Source: JAJFKX01 sp965230265
GTDB taxonomy: Bacteria > Pseudomonadota > Gammaproteobacteria > Xanthomonadales > Wenzhouxiangellaceae
NCBI GenBank assembly: GCA_965230265.1
Contig: OZ245999.1
Coordinates: 1,860,001-1,924,000 of the forward strand
Length of the DNA stretch: 64,000 nt
Direction of reading: 5' to 3'
Part shown: piece after piece, positions 17,605-26,772 of the stretch
Numbering within the stretch: the first letter of the stretch is position 1
Layout of the letters: the number at the start of each line of letters is the position of its first letter
Program-made: the position numbers and the translations under genes
The notes under the pieces: generated by a model
What the model saw: the letters and a program-made list of their open reading frames with translations, nothing else
Told to the model about the DNA's origin: nothing
Databases searched by the model: none

Positions 17605-18444
17605 ATGGACATGATTAGCAGTAACCGTAGCTTTCTGGGTCAGCAGCAGGTTTACCAACACGATAGTGTATCCACCAAAACACCGATGCGTTTTAGCATT
17701 TATATTCCGGATATCGCACAACAGACCTCTTGCCCCACGTTGTTCTGGTTATCGGGGTTAACCTGTACCGAAGAAAACTTCACTGTCAAAGCCGGTGCAC
17801 AACGCGTGGCTTCTGAACTGGGCTTGATTATTGTCGCACCGGATACCAGCCCTCGTGGAAGTCATGTGCCTGATAATCCGGATGCTTATGATCTAGGCAA
17901 AGGCGCAGGCTTTTATGTGGATGCCGTAGAAAAACCTTGGCAGGCAAACTATCAAATGCACAGCTACATCGCCCAGGAGCTGCCTGAACTGGTTAAACAG
18001 AACTTCCCTATGGATCCAGACCGAATGGGGGTATTCGGCCATTCCATGGGAGGCCATGGCGCATTGGTCATGCATTTGCGCTATCCGGAGTTATTCAAAA
18101 GCATCTCTGCCTATGCACCTATAGTGGCGCCTTCTCAGGTTCCATGGGGCCAAAAGATATTGTCTGCCTATCTGGGCTCAGACAGACAAAAATGGCAAAA
18201 CTATGATGCCTGCGCACTGGTTGCCCGCCGTCCCAGCGATACAACGATCCTGATTGACCAAGGGACAGAAGACGAATTTTTAGCCGAGCAGCTAAAACCT
18301 GAGTTATTTGTAGAAGCTTGCCGAAAAGTGGGACAACCCGTTCATCTTCGGATGCAGTCGGGCTATGATCATTCCTACTTCACCATTGCCAGTTTTATGG
18401 AAGATCACCTGCGCCACCATGCCGATATGCTCAGCAGTTATTAA
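17605..18444 (+). CDS. fghA: S-formylglutathione hydrolase
   Basis: This 279-residue esterase-D family alpha/beta hydrolase splits S-formylglutathione into formate and glutathione, completing the pathway started by frmA. Motifs are LFWLSGLTCTEENF near the oxyanion site, PDTSPRG, the nucleophile elbow GHSMGGHGAL, a likely Asp in LIDQGTEDEF and the catalytic His in GYDHSYFTI. It starts at ATG 17605, one base after the frmA stop (TAGCATG); ATG 17611 is an alternative. Tight coupling with frmA implies cotranscription. Confidence 0.96.
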   Translation: MDMISSNRSFLGQQQVYQHDSVSTKTPMRFSIYIPDIAQQTSCPTLFWLSGLTCTEENFTVKAGAQRVASELGLIIVAPDTSPRGSHVPDNPDAYDLGKGAGFYVDAVEKPWQANYQMHSYIAQELPELVKQNFPMDPDRMGVFGHSMGGHGALVMHLRYPELFKSISAYAPIVAPSQVPWGQKILSAYLGSDRQKWQNYDACALVARRPSDTTILIDQGTEDEFLAEQLKPELFVEACRKVGQPVHLRMQSGYDHSYFTIASFMEDHLRHHADMLSSY

Positions 18445-18584
18445 CAGCCCAGACGAGCTTTAAATCACAAACATCAAAGCCGAACAGATACCCACTAAAA
18501 CTGCAAATGTTAAACCCGGTAACCTCTATTACCTATTCACGTGCAGCATGCTAAGCTGCGCGGCTTAATTTGACTGGATTTGTA

Positions 18585-19610
18585 ATGATGCGAAATCTAA
18601 AACTTTTTGTTGCAATTGCCTTATTCACTCTGGCCGGGGCCACTTATGCCGATACAGTTACCCTGAACAACGGTGATCGCATATCAGGTACCGTCGTTAA
18701 AATGGCTGATGGCATATTGTTTTTCAGTGCCACCTACGGAGGCGATATAGAAATCCCATGGGAAGCCGTCACCAACCTGACCACCGACAGCCCAATCACG
18801 GCAGAGCTGGTCAATGACAGCCAAATTACCGGTCAAGCGGTTGCCTCTGACAATGGGGAAATTCAAATCAGTGGTGACGATGTACTCAAAGCGGTGGCAT
18901 TTGATGTACAAAACGTAACCGCTATCAATCCGCCAACTGCAGAGGAGTTGGCACCAAAAAGAAAATACAGCTCTAACTTTAATGTGGGCATTACTGCAGC
19001 AACCGGTAATGCGGATACCCAACAATATCATTTTGATGGGGAATTTAACTCCACAGGAGAAAAAGACCGTTACACCATTGGCGTTGATTTTAATCGCGGC
19101 GAAGACGATGGTGAAACCATTGTCGATAACTGGACGGTGTACAGCAATTACGATTACTTCCTCAGTGAAAAAGTATTCTGGAACAATGCCCTCACCTTGC
19201 AGCAAAACGACCTGCAGCAACTGGACCTGCGTACCAGCATCAGCACTGGTATCGGTTATCAGTTCCATGACACCGATGATCTGAAGTTATCTGCCACTGT
19301 CGGTATCGGTTATCTTTCGGAGAATTTTGAAATAGCACCCAGTGAAGAAACCATCGCTGCACGCTGGGGTGTGAACTACGAGCACAGCTGGTTTGAATGG
19401 CTGGATTTTTTCCACGATCATGAAGGTTTGGTCAGTGTGGAAGACGCTAATGACTTTGTGATTCGCTCACGCACTGGTTTCCGCTACCCCATCAGCGAGC
19501 GCTTTACCGGTACTGCACAAATTAATTTTAACTATGACAATAGTCCTTCACCCGGAACATCAAAAGAAGATTTGATTTATATTTTAAGTCTGGGTTACTT
19601 ATGGGAATAA
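18585..19610 (+). CDS. DUF481 outer-membrane beta-barrel protein
   Basis: This 341-residue protein has a signal peptide (LFVAIALFTLAGATYA), an N-terminal small-beta region (TVTLNNGDRISGTVVKM, IPWEAVTNL) and a DUF481 beta-barrel from about residue 125 with alternating strands such as FNVGITAATGNADTQQY, ending in an aromatic residue pattern YILSLGYLWE typical of outer-membrane proteins. E. coli YdiY is a relative. Function is unknown; the family has been linked to salt or acid stress. ATG 18585 or 18588 begin the protein; an upstream TTG is less likely. A palindrome GCAGC/GCTGC at 18543-18559 precedes it. The next open frame, an acyltransferase, continues in the same frame directly after this stop codon. 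Confidence 0.85.
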   Translation: MMRNLKLFVAIALFTLAGATYADTVTLNNGDRISGTVVKMADGILFFSATYGGDIEIPWEAVTNLTTDSPITAELVNDSQITGQAVASDNGEIQISGDDVLKAVAFDVQNVTAINPPTAEELAPKRKYSSNFNVGITAATGNADTQQYHFDGEFNSTGEKDRYTIGVDFNRGEDDGETIVDNWTVYSNYDYFLSEKVFWNNALTLQQNDLQQLDLRTSISTGIGYQFHDTDDLKLSATVGIGYLSENFEIAPSEETIAARWGVNYEHSWFEWLDFFHDHEGLVSVEDANDFVIRSRTGFRYPISERFTGTAQINFNYDNSPSPGTSKEDLIYILSLGYLWE

Positions 19611-19688
19611 AAACTGCATAGCCAGCACAGCACTTCCGTTCAGCCGTATTATCGGCTGAACCCCTCGCAGAGTCTTTTTCTGGATGGT

Positions 19689-20702
19689 TTGCGCGGTCTG
19701 GCCGCGCAAATGGTTTTAATTGGACACACCCTGGATTTTTATTTAACTGAAAAGCCTGCATGGCTGGATATTTATCAGCTTCAGGAGTTTGGCGTTGTTA
19801 TTTTCTTTGTGCTCTCCGGTTATCTGATTGCCTATAGCAGCGACCGTCAACAACCAAGCAGCACAAACGGCTTTAATCACTATTTGAAATCACGGGCAGT
19901 ACGTATATACGCAACCTTGATCCCGGCATTATTGTTCATTGCTGTACTTGATGCGCTATTCAGCAAAACTTTTACCGAGGATTTTTTTACCGAAAACTCA
20001 GCGTTTACCTGGCTGGTCAATCTACTTCATCTGCAGGAATACCCCTATACTCAATGGCGGTTTTACGGCACCGGTTACCCACTGTGGTCACTGGCCGTAG
20101 AATGGTGGTTGTACATAGGGTTTGGTGTGTTGGTCTTCACTGATGCTCGACGACACTGGTATAGCTACCCGCTATTGCTGCTGGCTATCGGTTCAGTACT
20201 CTACAACACCGTGGCTGGCAATGCGCCCGGCATTGTATATGCCTGGCTTTTCGGTGCATTGGGCTATTGGCTGAATAAGCCGCGTCCAGCATCGAACCAG
20301 ACCAACATAATACTGGGCATATTCGCTTTGATTATTTTATTGGGCTGGGTTATTGCCGCCCCTCGAGCTTTTAGTCATGCATACCATCCATTGGCGATGT
20401 TTGGCACAGGGGTGATTGTGCTGGCCGGTTTATGGCTGTTAAGACACTCACGGGCCATACACAATGATGGGATCATTAATAAACTCATTCGCACCACAGC
20501 CGATAGTTCATTCAGTTTGTATTTATTGCACTTTTCTATACTGGCCGCAGGTTACGTCTGGTACGGTGCTATGGCAGATTTTTGGCTTATTCTGATTGCG
20601 TTATTGGTGTGTAATTTGACAGCGGTTTTATTTGCCCGTTGGTTTGAGTGGCATTGGAACCCTTCGCGCGGGTTTTACCGCAATAACAAGAAGAAACCTT
20701 AG
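19689..20702 (+). CDS. Acyltransferase family 3 membrane protein (start unclear)
   Basis: A polytopic membrane protein with about nine or ten hydrophobic helices. The N-terminal LRGLAAQMVLIGHTLDF carries the conserved Arg and His of family 3 acyltransferases (OafA/NodX type), and LFGVVIFFVLSGYLIAY-like and LAVEWWLYI motifs follow. Such enzymes acetylate or acylate surface glycans. The start is the problem. TTG 19689 cuts into the conserved FLDGLRGLAA motif, and the same frame is open back to the DUF481 stop at 19610 without ATG, GTG or another TTG, offering only CTG codons (19614, 19656, 19680). An ATG at 19601 overlapping the DUF481 end would be in frame if the five-A run at 19609-19613 were one base shorter. 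Function assignment is sound; the N terminus is not. Confidence 0.8.
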   Translation: MRGLAAQMVLIGHTLDFYLTEKPAWLDIYQLQEFGVVIFFVLSGYLIAYSSDRQQPSSTNGFNHYLKSRAVRIYATLIPALLFIAVLDALFSKTFTEDFFTENSAFTWLVNLLHLQEYPYTQWRFYGTGYPLWSLAVEWWLYIGFGVLVFTDARRHWYSYPLLLLAIGSVLYNTVAGNAPGIVYAWLFGALGYWLNKPRPASNQTNIILGIFALIILLGWVIAAPRAFSHAYHPLAMFGTGVIVLAGLWLLRHSRAIHNDGIINKLIRTTADSSFSLYLLHFSILAAGYVWYGAMADFWLILIALLVCNLTAVLFARWFEWHWNPSRGFYRNNKKKP

Positions 20703-20836
20703 ACAGCCAGGCTGCAACATCAGCAATAGCCTGCTCAGGACAAATAGAACAAGCTTTCTAAAGCCAAGGTTGGATTTATTCACTCGCTCAACTAGTGCAT
20801 ATTTGCTATTCAATCGCTGCCAATAAGCCCATCAAT

Positions 20837-21058
20837 ATGAAAACCATCAAGCTCCATAAAACCCTTGTACCAGCCATTGCTGGATTAACATTGATAGCGA
20901 TCTGCGGCTGTAGCGGCGAACAGTGGCGTCAGGCAGGACGGGAGGCGGCCAGTAATTATCAATGCCAGCAGGAAAGCGCCAACCGCCCTGACTCAGCTCA
21001 GCGTCAGGCAGAGTGTGATCATCGCACACGACAACAAACCCGCGAAAAAGGTCATTAA
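20837..21058 (+). CDS. Small putative lipoprotein
   Basis: This 73-residue protein starts MKTIKLHKTLVPAIAGLTL and has a lipobox-like IAICGC, with lipidation most likely at Cys25 and then SGEQW. The mature part is short, very polar and rich in Gln, Arg and Glu, with a further Cys pair (YQCQQE and ECDHR). I do not recognise a family. It follows the acyltransferase by 134 bp on the same strand and is convergent with queC. No function can be given. Confidence 0.55.
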   Translation: MKTIKLHKTLVPAIAGLTLIAICGCSGEQWRQAGREAASNYQCQQESANRPDSAQRQAECDHRTRQQTREKGH

Positions 21059-21121
21059 AGAAATTGCCTGTATCCCCAAGCTGTAATAATTTACCGGGAT
21101 GAGGTTAATGTCACATTTTTA

Positions 21122-21820
21122 TCAGTAATATCGCGTAGGGTCGGAAAGACTGGCTGCAGCAAACCCCTGCTTACGCAGTTCACAAGAATCACAACGCCCA
21201 CATGCTCTACCCTCAGAATCTGACTGGTAGCATGACACAGTGTTGGCATAGTCCACTCCCAGCGCCGTACCGCGCCGGATAATGTCGGCTTTACTCAAAT
21301 CAATTAAAGGGGTGTGGACAATCAAACGCTGACCTTCAACACCTGCCTTGGTGGCTACTTGTGCCAACGCTTCAAACGCAGCAATAAATGCAGGGCGGCA
21401 ATCAGGGTAACCCGAATAATCCACCGCATTAACACCTATGCACAGGGCACTGGCCTGCTGCACTTCAGCATAGCCCAAAGCCAATGACAGCAACACGCTG
21501 TTACGCGCGGGCACATAAGTGATCGGGATTTCATCACTTTCGATATCCGCATCCGGAACCGCAATATCATCGGTTAAAGCTGATCCGCCGATTGCTCGCA
21601 AATCCATTGCCACCTGGCGGTGCTGTATTGCACCAAGCATTTGACTGATTTGCCGTGCGGCATTTAATTCAGCTTTGTGTCGCTGACCATAATCGACTGC
21701 CAGCGTATAACATTCAAAACCCTCGGCTATTGCAATGGCCAGCACTGTTGCCGAATCCAGACCTCCGGATAACAACACCACCGCTTTCCTCCGGGATTGA
21801 TGCTTGCCTGTACTGTTCAT
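21122..21820 (-). CDS. queC: 7-cyano-7-deazaguanine synthase
   Basis: This 232-residue PP-loop ATPase converts 7-carboxy-7-deazaguanine and ammonia to preQ0 in queuosine biosynthesis. It has the PP-loop LLSGGLDSAT, DYGQRH, YVPARNSVLLSLAL, GVNAVDYSGYPDCRP and the C-terminal zinc site CYQ...CGRCDSC. It follows queE by 10 bp on the same strand, so the two act together at the end of the Tol-Pal cluster, an arrangement common in Pseudomonas-type gammaproteobacteria. Confidence 0.96.
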   Translation of the reverse strand: MNSTGKHQSRRKAVVLLSGGLDSATVLAIAIAEGFECYTLAVDYGQRHKAELNAARQISQMLGAIQHRQVAMDLRAIGGSALTDDIAVPDADIESDEIPITYVPARNSVLLSLALGYAEVQQASALCIGVNAVDYSGYPDCRPAFIAAFEALAQVATKAGVEGQRLIVHTPLIDLSKADIIRRGTALGVDYANTVSCYQSDSEGRACGRCDSCELRKQGFAAASLSDPTRYY

Positions 21821-21830
21821 CGTCTACTGT

Positions 21831-22517
21831 TCATCGCCCCGGCTGATTGCCCCATATTTGTTTATGCAATTGCATTTGCATGCGTATTGGCAATTGTGCG
21901 GCAAGTATCCACTGGGCCAACTCAGCAGCTTCCAGTTGCTCATAACTGGGCGAGAAAAATATTGGATGTTTCTTGATCAGGTTTCGTGTTTTTACCTGCT
22001 CGATCGCCCAGTCAAAATCCGTGCGGCTACAAACAACAAACTTAAGCTGATCTTCATCGCTTAGATACCGCAGATTGTCCCACAGATTACGATGCACCTC
22101 CCCGGAGTCAGGGGTTTTGATATCCAGCACTTTAATAACGCGTTGATCAACATCGGCCACTGAAACCGCACCGCTGGTCTCCAGACTAACGGTATAACCA
22201 GCATCACATAACCGGCTGAGCAACTGAATACAACGAGCCTGTGACAGAGGTTCGCCACCGGTCACACAAACATGCTGCGCCCCATGGTTGGCCACTTGCT
22301 CTAAAATTTCGTCAAAATGCAGCCATTGTCCACCAGTAAAAGCATACGCAGTATCACAATACTGGCAACGCAATGGGCAGCCTGTCAGTCGTATGAACAC
22401 TGTTGGCCAGCCTGCAAGGCTGGATTCGCCTTGCAGAGAATAGAAAATTTCAGTGATTTTTAACTGTTCGGCGCGTGTCCCCGATGCACCCTCAACAGCC
22501 GCTGTGGCGGCAGTCAT
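21831..22517 (-). CDS. queE: 7-carboxy-7-deazaguanine synthase
   Basis: This 228-residue radical SAM enzyme rearranges 6-carboxy-tetrahydropterin to 7-carboxy-7-deazaguanine. The [4Fe-4S] cluster motif is CPLRCQYC, preceded by SLQGESSLAGWPTVFIRLTG and followed by VTGGEPL and SLETSGA. The N-terminal ~18 residues are Ala-rich and extra compared with the core. It lies 6 bp after cpoB and 10 bp before queC, and its product is the substrate of QueC. Confidence 0.95.
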   Translation of the reverse strand: MTAATAAVEGASGTRAEQLKITEIFYSLQGESSLAGWPTVFIRLTGCPLRCQYCDTAYAFTGGQWLHFDEILEQVANHGAQHVCVTGGEPLSQARCIQLLSRLCDAGYTVSLETSGAVSVADVDQRVIKVLDIKTPDSGEVHRNLWDNLRYLSDEDQLKFVVCSRTDFDWAIEQVKTRNLIKKHPIFFSPSYEQLEAAELAQWILAAQLPIRMQMQLHKQIWGNQPGR

Positions 22518-22523
22518 ACTGTT

Positions 22524-23363
22524 TTAAAAATGACCTTCCAGACGCATATTCCGCAACCGGCTCTCAGCCAGACGCGATAGCGTGGTATCTGGGTATTGAG
22601 CTTTGACCTGCTCCAAAGCCGCTCTTGCCTGTGGCCACTCTTTTTTCTCGTAATGCGAGTAACCAATCTTTAATAAGGCATCAGCGGTTTTAGAGCTGTT
22701 GGGATAGTCCGCCAATAAATCATTAAAGGCATTCAGTGCCAGATCGTAATTGCCCGCAGCATAGAATGATTCACCCAACCAGTACTGCGCATTATCTGCG
22801 TACTCGCTGTTTGGGTATTGTTCGATAAAGTCCAAAAATGACTGTGCGGATTCTGCATAACGCAAATCCTTAAGTGCTGAAAAAGCACTGTCATATGCCG
22901 CTTTTTCATCCACAGGTGAGGCCTGAACTACCGCTCCGGTAGTGGTTTGTGGCAACGGCACGCTGGTCGTGCTGCGCTGATCAACAACGGGTGGGCGCAC
23001 ATCGGGCACATCCAGGCTGACCGCTGGCGTATCAATGGCAGGTTGATCAGGAACCGTGACCGCGCTGGTATCTACACTCGCTACCTGTCCGGCATTACCA
23101 GCAACTGGATTAGCACTGACATCTGCTAAACGCTGATCCAAATCCAGGTATTGATCCCGTTGGCGACGTTTCAGGTTTTCCAACTCAAAAGACTGCTGCT
23201 CAACCAGGCCACGCAATTCACGAATTTCATCCTGCAACTGCTGCAGCTGATAAACCAATTGCGTGTCAGAACCCGCCTGGGCATTAACAGCAGATGTAAA
23301 CATCAAAAAAGCAATGGCCAGTGTGACACTGGCCAGACTGAAACTAGACTTTACTTTACTCAT
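22524..23363 (-). CDS. cpoB: Cell division coordinator CpoB (YbgF)
   Basis: This 279-residue periplasmic protein links the Tol-Pal machine with PBP1B during septal peptidoglycan synthesis. It has a signal peptide (residues 1-~30, AFLMFTSAVNAQA), a trimerising coiled coil (~32-75, VYQLQQLQDEIRELRGLVE), a Pro/Val-rich linker (~85-150), and a C-terminal TPR domain with repeats at YDSAFSALKDLRYAESAQSF, YWLGESFYAAGNYDLALNAF and KIGYSHYEKKEW. It follows pal by 30 bp, the normal order in this cluster. Confidence 0.94.
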   Translation of the reverse strand: MSKVKSSFSLASVTLAIAFLMFTSAVNAQAGSDTQLVYQLQQLQDEIRELRGLVEQQSFELENLKRRQRDQYLDLDQRLADVSANPVAGNAGQVASVDTSAVTVPDQPAIDTPAVSLDVPDVRPPVVDQRSTTSVPLPQTTTGAVVQASPVDEKAAYDSAFSALKDLRYAESAQSFLDFIEQYPNSEYADNAQYWLGESFYAAGNYDLALNAFNDLLADYPNSSKTADALLKIGYSHYEKKEWPQARAALEQVKAQYPDTTLSRLAESRLRNMRLEGHF

Positions 23364-23393
23364 TTTTATATCAGGCTTATTGCCTGTCGTCAG

Positions 23394-23921
23394 TTACCTG
23401 GCGGTATAGACAATTTCTACCCGGCGATTGTTCTGCCAACAGGTCTCGCTGCTTTGGTTACAGGTAGGACGTTCTTCACCATAGCTAACCACTTCCACCT
23501 GATTACCACCAGCTCCACCAGCACTCAGCGCAGACTCAACCGAATTACCACGGCGCTCACCCAGGCCCAGGTTATATTCACGTGAGCCGCGTTCATCTGC
23601 ATGACTTTCCAGAACAATGCGTGCAGTGCCATTAGAGCTGGCATAACGCGCATGCGATGCCAGAATTTCACGGAATTCAGGGCGGATAACTGAGCGATCA
23701 AAATCAAAATAGATAATGCGCTTGGATAAATTACTGGCCGGATTATCTAAATTGCGCGGATCAGTATCATCATTTGGATCCAATGGATTGGTTTCAACCT
23801 GCGCAGGTGGTGTGTCATCTACCGGTGGCTGAACAACATTGTCAGGCCTGGTATCTCTTTTACATGCTGCTACCAGCAGAATCAGACTTGCTGCTAAAAG
23901 CAGACGTACGGGGAACTTCAT
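23394..23921 (-). CDS. pal: Peptidoglycan-associated lipoprotein Pal
   Basis: This 175-residue outer-membrane lipoprotein has a signal peptide with lipobox LVAAC and lipidated Cys20, a Pro/Asp-rich linker, and an OmpA-like peptidoglycan-binding domain (FDFDRSVIRPEF, ESHADERGSREYNLGLGERRG and NNRRVEIVY). It tethers the outer membrane to peptidoglycan and binds TolB. ATG 23921 is chosen because a strong AGGAGG site precedes it and the lipoprotein signal starts there; the longer open frame overlaps tolB. The spacer after tolB is 44 bp. Confidence 0.95.
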   Translation of the reverse strand: MKFPVRLLLAASLILLVAACKRDTRPDNVVQPPVDDTPPAQVETNPLDPNDDTDPRNLDNPASNLSKRIIYFDFDRSVIRPEFREILASHARYASSNGTARIVLESHADERGSREYNLGLGERRGNSVESALSAGGAGGNQVEVVSYGEERPTCNQSSETCWQNNRRVEIVYTAR

Positions 23922-23965
23922 CAGAACTCCTCCTGTAAAAATACAGTTATAAAAAACATTCGGGT

Positions 23966-25300
23966 TTATCTTACCAGGGGCGACCACGCGGGCTCCCTGA
24001 CATCTCCTTCACTGGTCACCAGCCGTTGGCGGACATTTCCATCTACCGAAACTGCGTATAAAACGCCTTTGCCGTTTTCCTTGCTGGCGTAAAGCACCAT
24101 ACTGCCATTGGGCGCAAAACTGGGCGACTCATCAAGACGACCGTCAGATAATACACGTAATCGCTGATTTTCGCGATCAAAAACTGCAATCTGGTAAATA
24201 TTTTCGTTGCCATGGGTAGTCGCCAGCAACTTGCCATCCGGCGAGAGACTGCCTCGAGCATTATATTCACCTTCCCAGGTAATCCGTCGCGGTTCTCCGC
24301 CATTTGGCGATATACCGTAAATCTGTGGCTTACCGCCACGGTCGCTGGTAAACAATATTTCACTACCATCCTGGTTCCAGGTTGGCTCGGTATCAATCGC
24401 CCAATGTTGAGTCAGCGCAGTAAAACGCCCTGTCTGCAAATCCAGAATATTGATTTCCGGGCTACCTGTACGCGATAAAGTGACGGCCAGTTTGGTGCCA
24501 TCTGGCGAAAAAGCCGGTGAACCATTGATGCCTTTAAACTCGGCCAAGGTTCGATTGGCCCCTGTGAAAATATTCTGCACGATAACGGTCGAATTGCCGC
24601 GCGCAAAAGAAACATAAGCCAACTGGCTGCCATCAGGAGACCATGCCGGTGACAATAACGGTTGGCTGTCAATCACAATGGCCTGCTGACCAAAGCCATC
24701 CGAATCGGCCACCACCAGTTCATAGCGACTGTCATCACCAAAACCGGTGGACACCACAAAAGCAATTCGCGTGGCAAACGCACCTGGAGTACCTGTTAAT
24801 TTTTCAAATATCTGATCGGCTATTTTGTGCGCTCCAAAACGCAAATCACCGGCACCAATCAGCAGTTCCTGACCAAGCAATTGCTCACCCGTATTGACAT
24901 CAAACAACCAGTAACGCGCGACATACCCTCCATCAGGTGCATCTGTCACCTGCCCCATCGCAACAGCATCAACTTTTAATAAACGCCAGGTGCCGAAGCG
25001 AACATCGGTTGGGTCGCTGGGGCGTTCGATCATGTCGCTTTCAGCCAATGGCTCGAATAAGCCGGAACGGAACAAGTCGGCCGAGACCACATCATTAATA
25101 CCAGTGATAGGTTCTGGCGTTGTGGCGTTCCATGCAAAAGGAACGACAGCGATCGGTAGCGCATCGATTTCGTTTTTGACGATCTCGATTTCCAACTGCG
25201 CATAGCCGCGACCACTGATGGCTATTGCCACTACAACCGCCAACCAATAAATAGCATATTTATTCAACATAGACTCCAACCTGATAGGTAATCGCATCAT
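23966..25300 (-). CDS. tolB: Tol-Pal system periplasmic protein TolB
   Basis: This 444-residue protein has a signal peptide ending near GYAQ, an N-terminal alpha/beta domain (~35-165, with IAVVPFAW and NDVVSADLFRSGLFEP) and a six-bladed beta-propeller built of WSPDGSQLAYVSF-type repeats. TolB connects Pal to TolA. ATG 25300 overlaps the tolA stop (TAATG) and has AGGA six bases upstream; ATG 25270 is an alternative but its GGAG is only 3 bases away. Confidence 0.95.
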   Translation of the reverse strand: MMRLPIRLESMLNKYAIYWLAVVVAIAISGRGYAQLEIEIVKNEIDALPIAVVPFAWNATTPEPITGINDVVSADLFRSGLFEPLAESDMIERPSDPTDVRFGTWRLLKVDAVAMGQVTDAPDGGYVARYWLFDVNTGEQLLGQELLIGAGDLRFGAHKIADQIFEKLTGTPGAFATRIAFVVSTGFGDDSRYELVVADSDGFGQQAIVIDSQPLLSPAWSPDGSQLAYVSFARGNSTVIVQNIFTGANRTLAEFKGINGSPAFSPDGTKLAVTLSRTGSPEINILDLQTGRFTALTQHWAIDTEPTWNQDGSEILFTSDRGGKPQIYGISPNGGEPRRITWEGEYNARGSLSPDGKLLATTHGNENIYQIAVFDRENQRLRVLSDGRLDESPSFAPNGSMVLYASKENGKGVLYAVSVDGNVRQRLVTSEGDVREPAWSPLVR

Positions 25301-26316
25301 TAACTGTCCTGCCCGGCCCTGAAGGTAAAACTGATTTCACGCTCAAAGACTTCTTCAAAGCCACGATAGGGCAAATCATCGCGTTTGACCGCAGCAATAA
25401 TTGATCGTTGCGTTGCCGAATCAGCATTACAAGGGCGTGTAATCACTGCATCGACAACTTCACCACCTGGAATTTGCACCACACGAACCTCGCAAACAAT
25501 TTCATCAATTGCGCTGGGGGGGCGAATCCAGGCTGCTCTTATAGCAGCTTGGATAGTCGCTACATACTGTTCTTTCAAAGTTCCTAAACGCCCTGCATTG
25601 GCTGCGGCCTGTTGCTCTGCCTGCTCTTGCGCAATTAGCTCATCTCGACGCTGTTGTTCCAGTTCTCGCTGGCGTTGATCTTCCAGCTGCTGTAACCGTT
25701 CTTGTTCCTGTTGCCGGCGACGTTCAGCCTGTTCGCGCTGCTGGCGGATTTCTTCCAGTTCACGTTGGCGCTGTGCTTCTTCATCGCGCTGGCGTTGAGC
25801 TTCAGCCTGGCGACGCTGTTCCAGTTCCTGGCGACGGCGTTCAGCCTCGCGCTCTCTCTGTAATTCTGCCTGACGTTCACGCTCAGCCTGTGCGTCCAGT
25901 GCCTGCTGACGCTCGCGCTGTAATCTTTCCTGTTCCAGACGCTGCTGTTCTGCAACCTCGGCCTGCTGTTGCTGTTCTCGTTGCAGACGCGCCTGCTCTT
26001 CACGTTCGCGTTGCTGCTGCAAAGCCGCATCGCGTTCAGCCCTTAACCGTTCACGTTCCAAACGCTGTTGCTCTGCACGCTCGGCCTGCTGGCGTTGCTG
26101 ACTGATCTCATTGGCCTGCTGCCGGAATGCAGCACTATCGACAACTCTTGCTTCAATGTTTAAACCAGTGCGGTTGGGACGACGATCACTGGGCCAGTCC
26201 CAGGCAGCAACCAGCATGCCCAGCACCAATAACAGATGCACAACCACTGAGCCCAGAATGGCATTACGCCATTCTATACCGGCGGATATTTCCGTATATC
26301 CGGAATCTGCCGTCAC
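25300..26316 (-). CDS. tolA: Tol-Pal system protein TolA
   Basis: This 338-residue protein has one N-terminal membrane helix (residues ~19-41, AILGSVVVHLLLVLGMLVAAW) with the SVVVH segment that contacts TolQ/TolR, a long Gln/Glu/Arg-rich helical stretch (~60-235) made of LQREQQQ- and RQRELEE-type repeats, and a C-terminal domain with YVATIQAAIRAAWIRP and CEVRVVQIPGGEVV that binds TolB/Pal. It carries proton-motive-force energy from the inner to the outer membrane. The start is GTG 26316, with GGAGGG 17 bases upstream. It lies 8 bp after tolR. Confidence 0.95.
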   Translation of the reverse strand: MTADSGYTEISAGIEWRNAILGSVVVHLLLVLGMLVAAWDWPSDRRPNRTGLNIEARVVDSAAFRQQANEISQQRQQAERAEQQRLERERLRAERDAALQQQREREEQARLQREQQQQAEVAEQQRLEQERLQRERQQALDAQAERERQAELQREREAERRRQELEQRRQAEAQRQRDEEAQRQRELEEIRQQREQAERRRQQEQERLQQLEDQRQRELEQQRRDELIAQEQAEQQAAANAGRLGTLKEQYVATIQAAIRAAWIRPPSAIDEIVCEVRVVQIPGGEVVDAVITRPCNADSATQRSIIAAVKRDDLPYRGFEEVFEREISFTFRAGQDS

Positions 26317-26324
26317 AGCGCTAA

Positions 26325-26771
26325 TTAGTTTTGCCCTCCTTCTGATGCCCCCTCTTCCGGATCGCTCATCAACCCCACCTTGGTCACACCCGCTTCCTGC
26401 AACAACACCATGGCCTGATAGACCTGGCCATAAGCAGCTTGAGTGTCACCACCGACCAACACTTCCAGCTCCGGATTACGGCGCACAAATGCCGCCATTT
26501 GCAATACCAATGATTCGGGGTCGATTAATTCACCACGTCCATCGGTATTTAAATACAGATCACCATTGCTGGTTACGGTAACCATCACCACGCTATCGTC
26601 GGTCTGGGTTTCCAGAGGTTCTGCAGCGGATTGCGGCAGCTCAATTTCCACCCCCAGATTCAGCAATGGTGCGGTAATCATAAAAATCACCAGCAACACC
26701 AACATGACATCGATATACGGCACCACATTGATCTCGGCCATGGGTTTCCGGCGTTGGCGGCGTTGTTCCAT
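26325..26771 (-). CDS. tolR: Tol-Pal system protein TolR
   Basis: This 148-residue ExbD/TolR-family protein has a short cytoplasmic N terminus (MEQRRQRRKPMAEINVVPYID), one membrane helix (VMLVLLVIFMITAPLL) containing the conserved proton-path Asp in YIDVMLVLL, and a periplasmic domain. With TolQ it forms the proton-driven motor that energises TolA. ATG 26771 lies one base after the tolQ stop; a longer open frame upstream lies within tolQ and is rejected. Confidence 0.95.
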   Translation of the reverse strand: MEQRRQRRKPMAEINVVPYIDVMLVLLVIFMITAPLLNLGVEIELPQSAAEPLETQTDDSVVMVTVTSNGDLYLNTDGRGELIDPESLVLQMAAFVRRNPELEVLVGGDTQAAYGQVYQAMVLLQEAGVTKVGLMSDPEEGASEGGQN

Positions 26772-26772
26772 G

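Noticed and set aside
25773..26105. Open frame antisense to tolA
   Set aside because: It is a low-complexity shadow of the Gln/Glu/Arg-rich TolA repeat.
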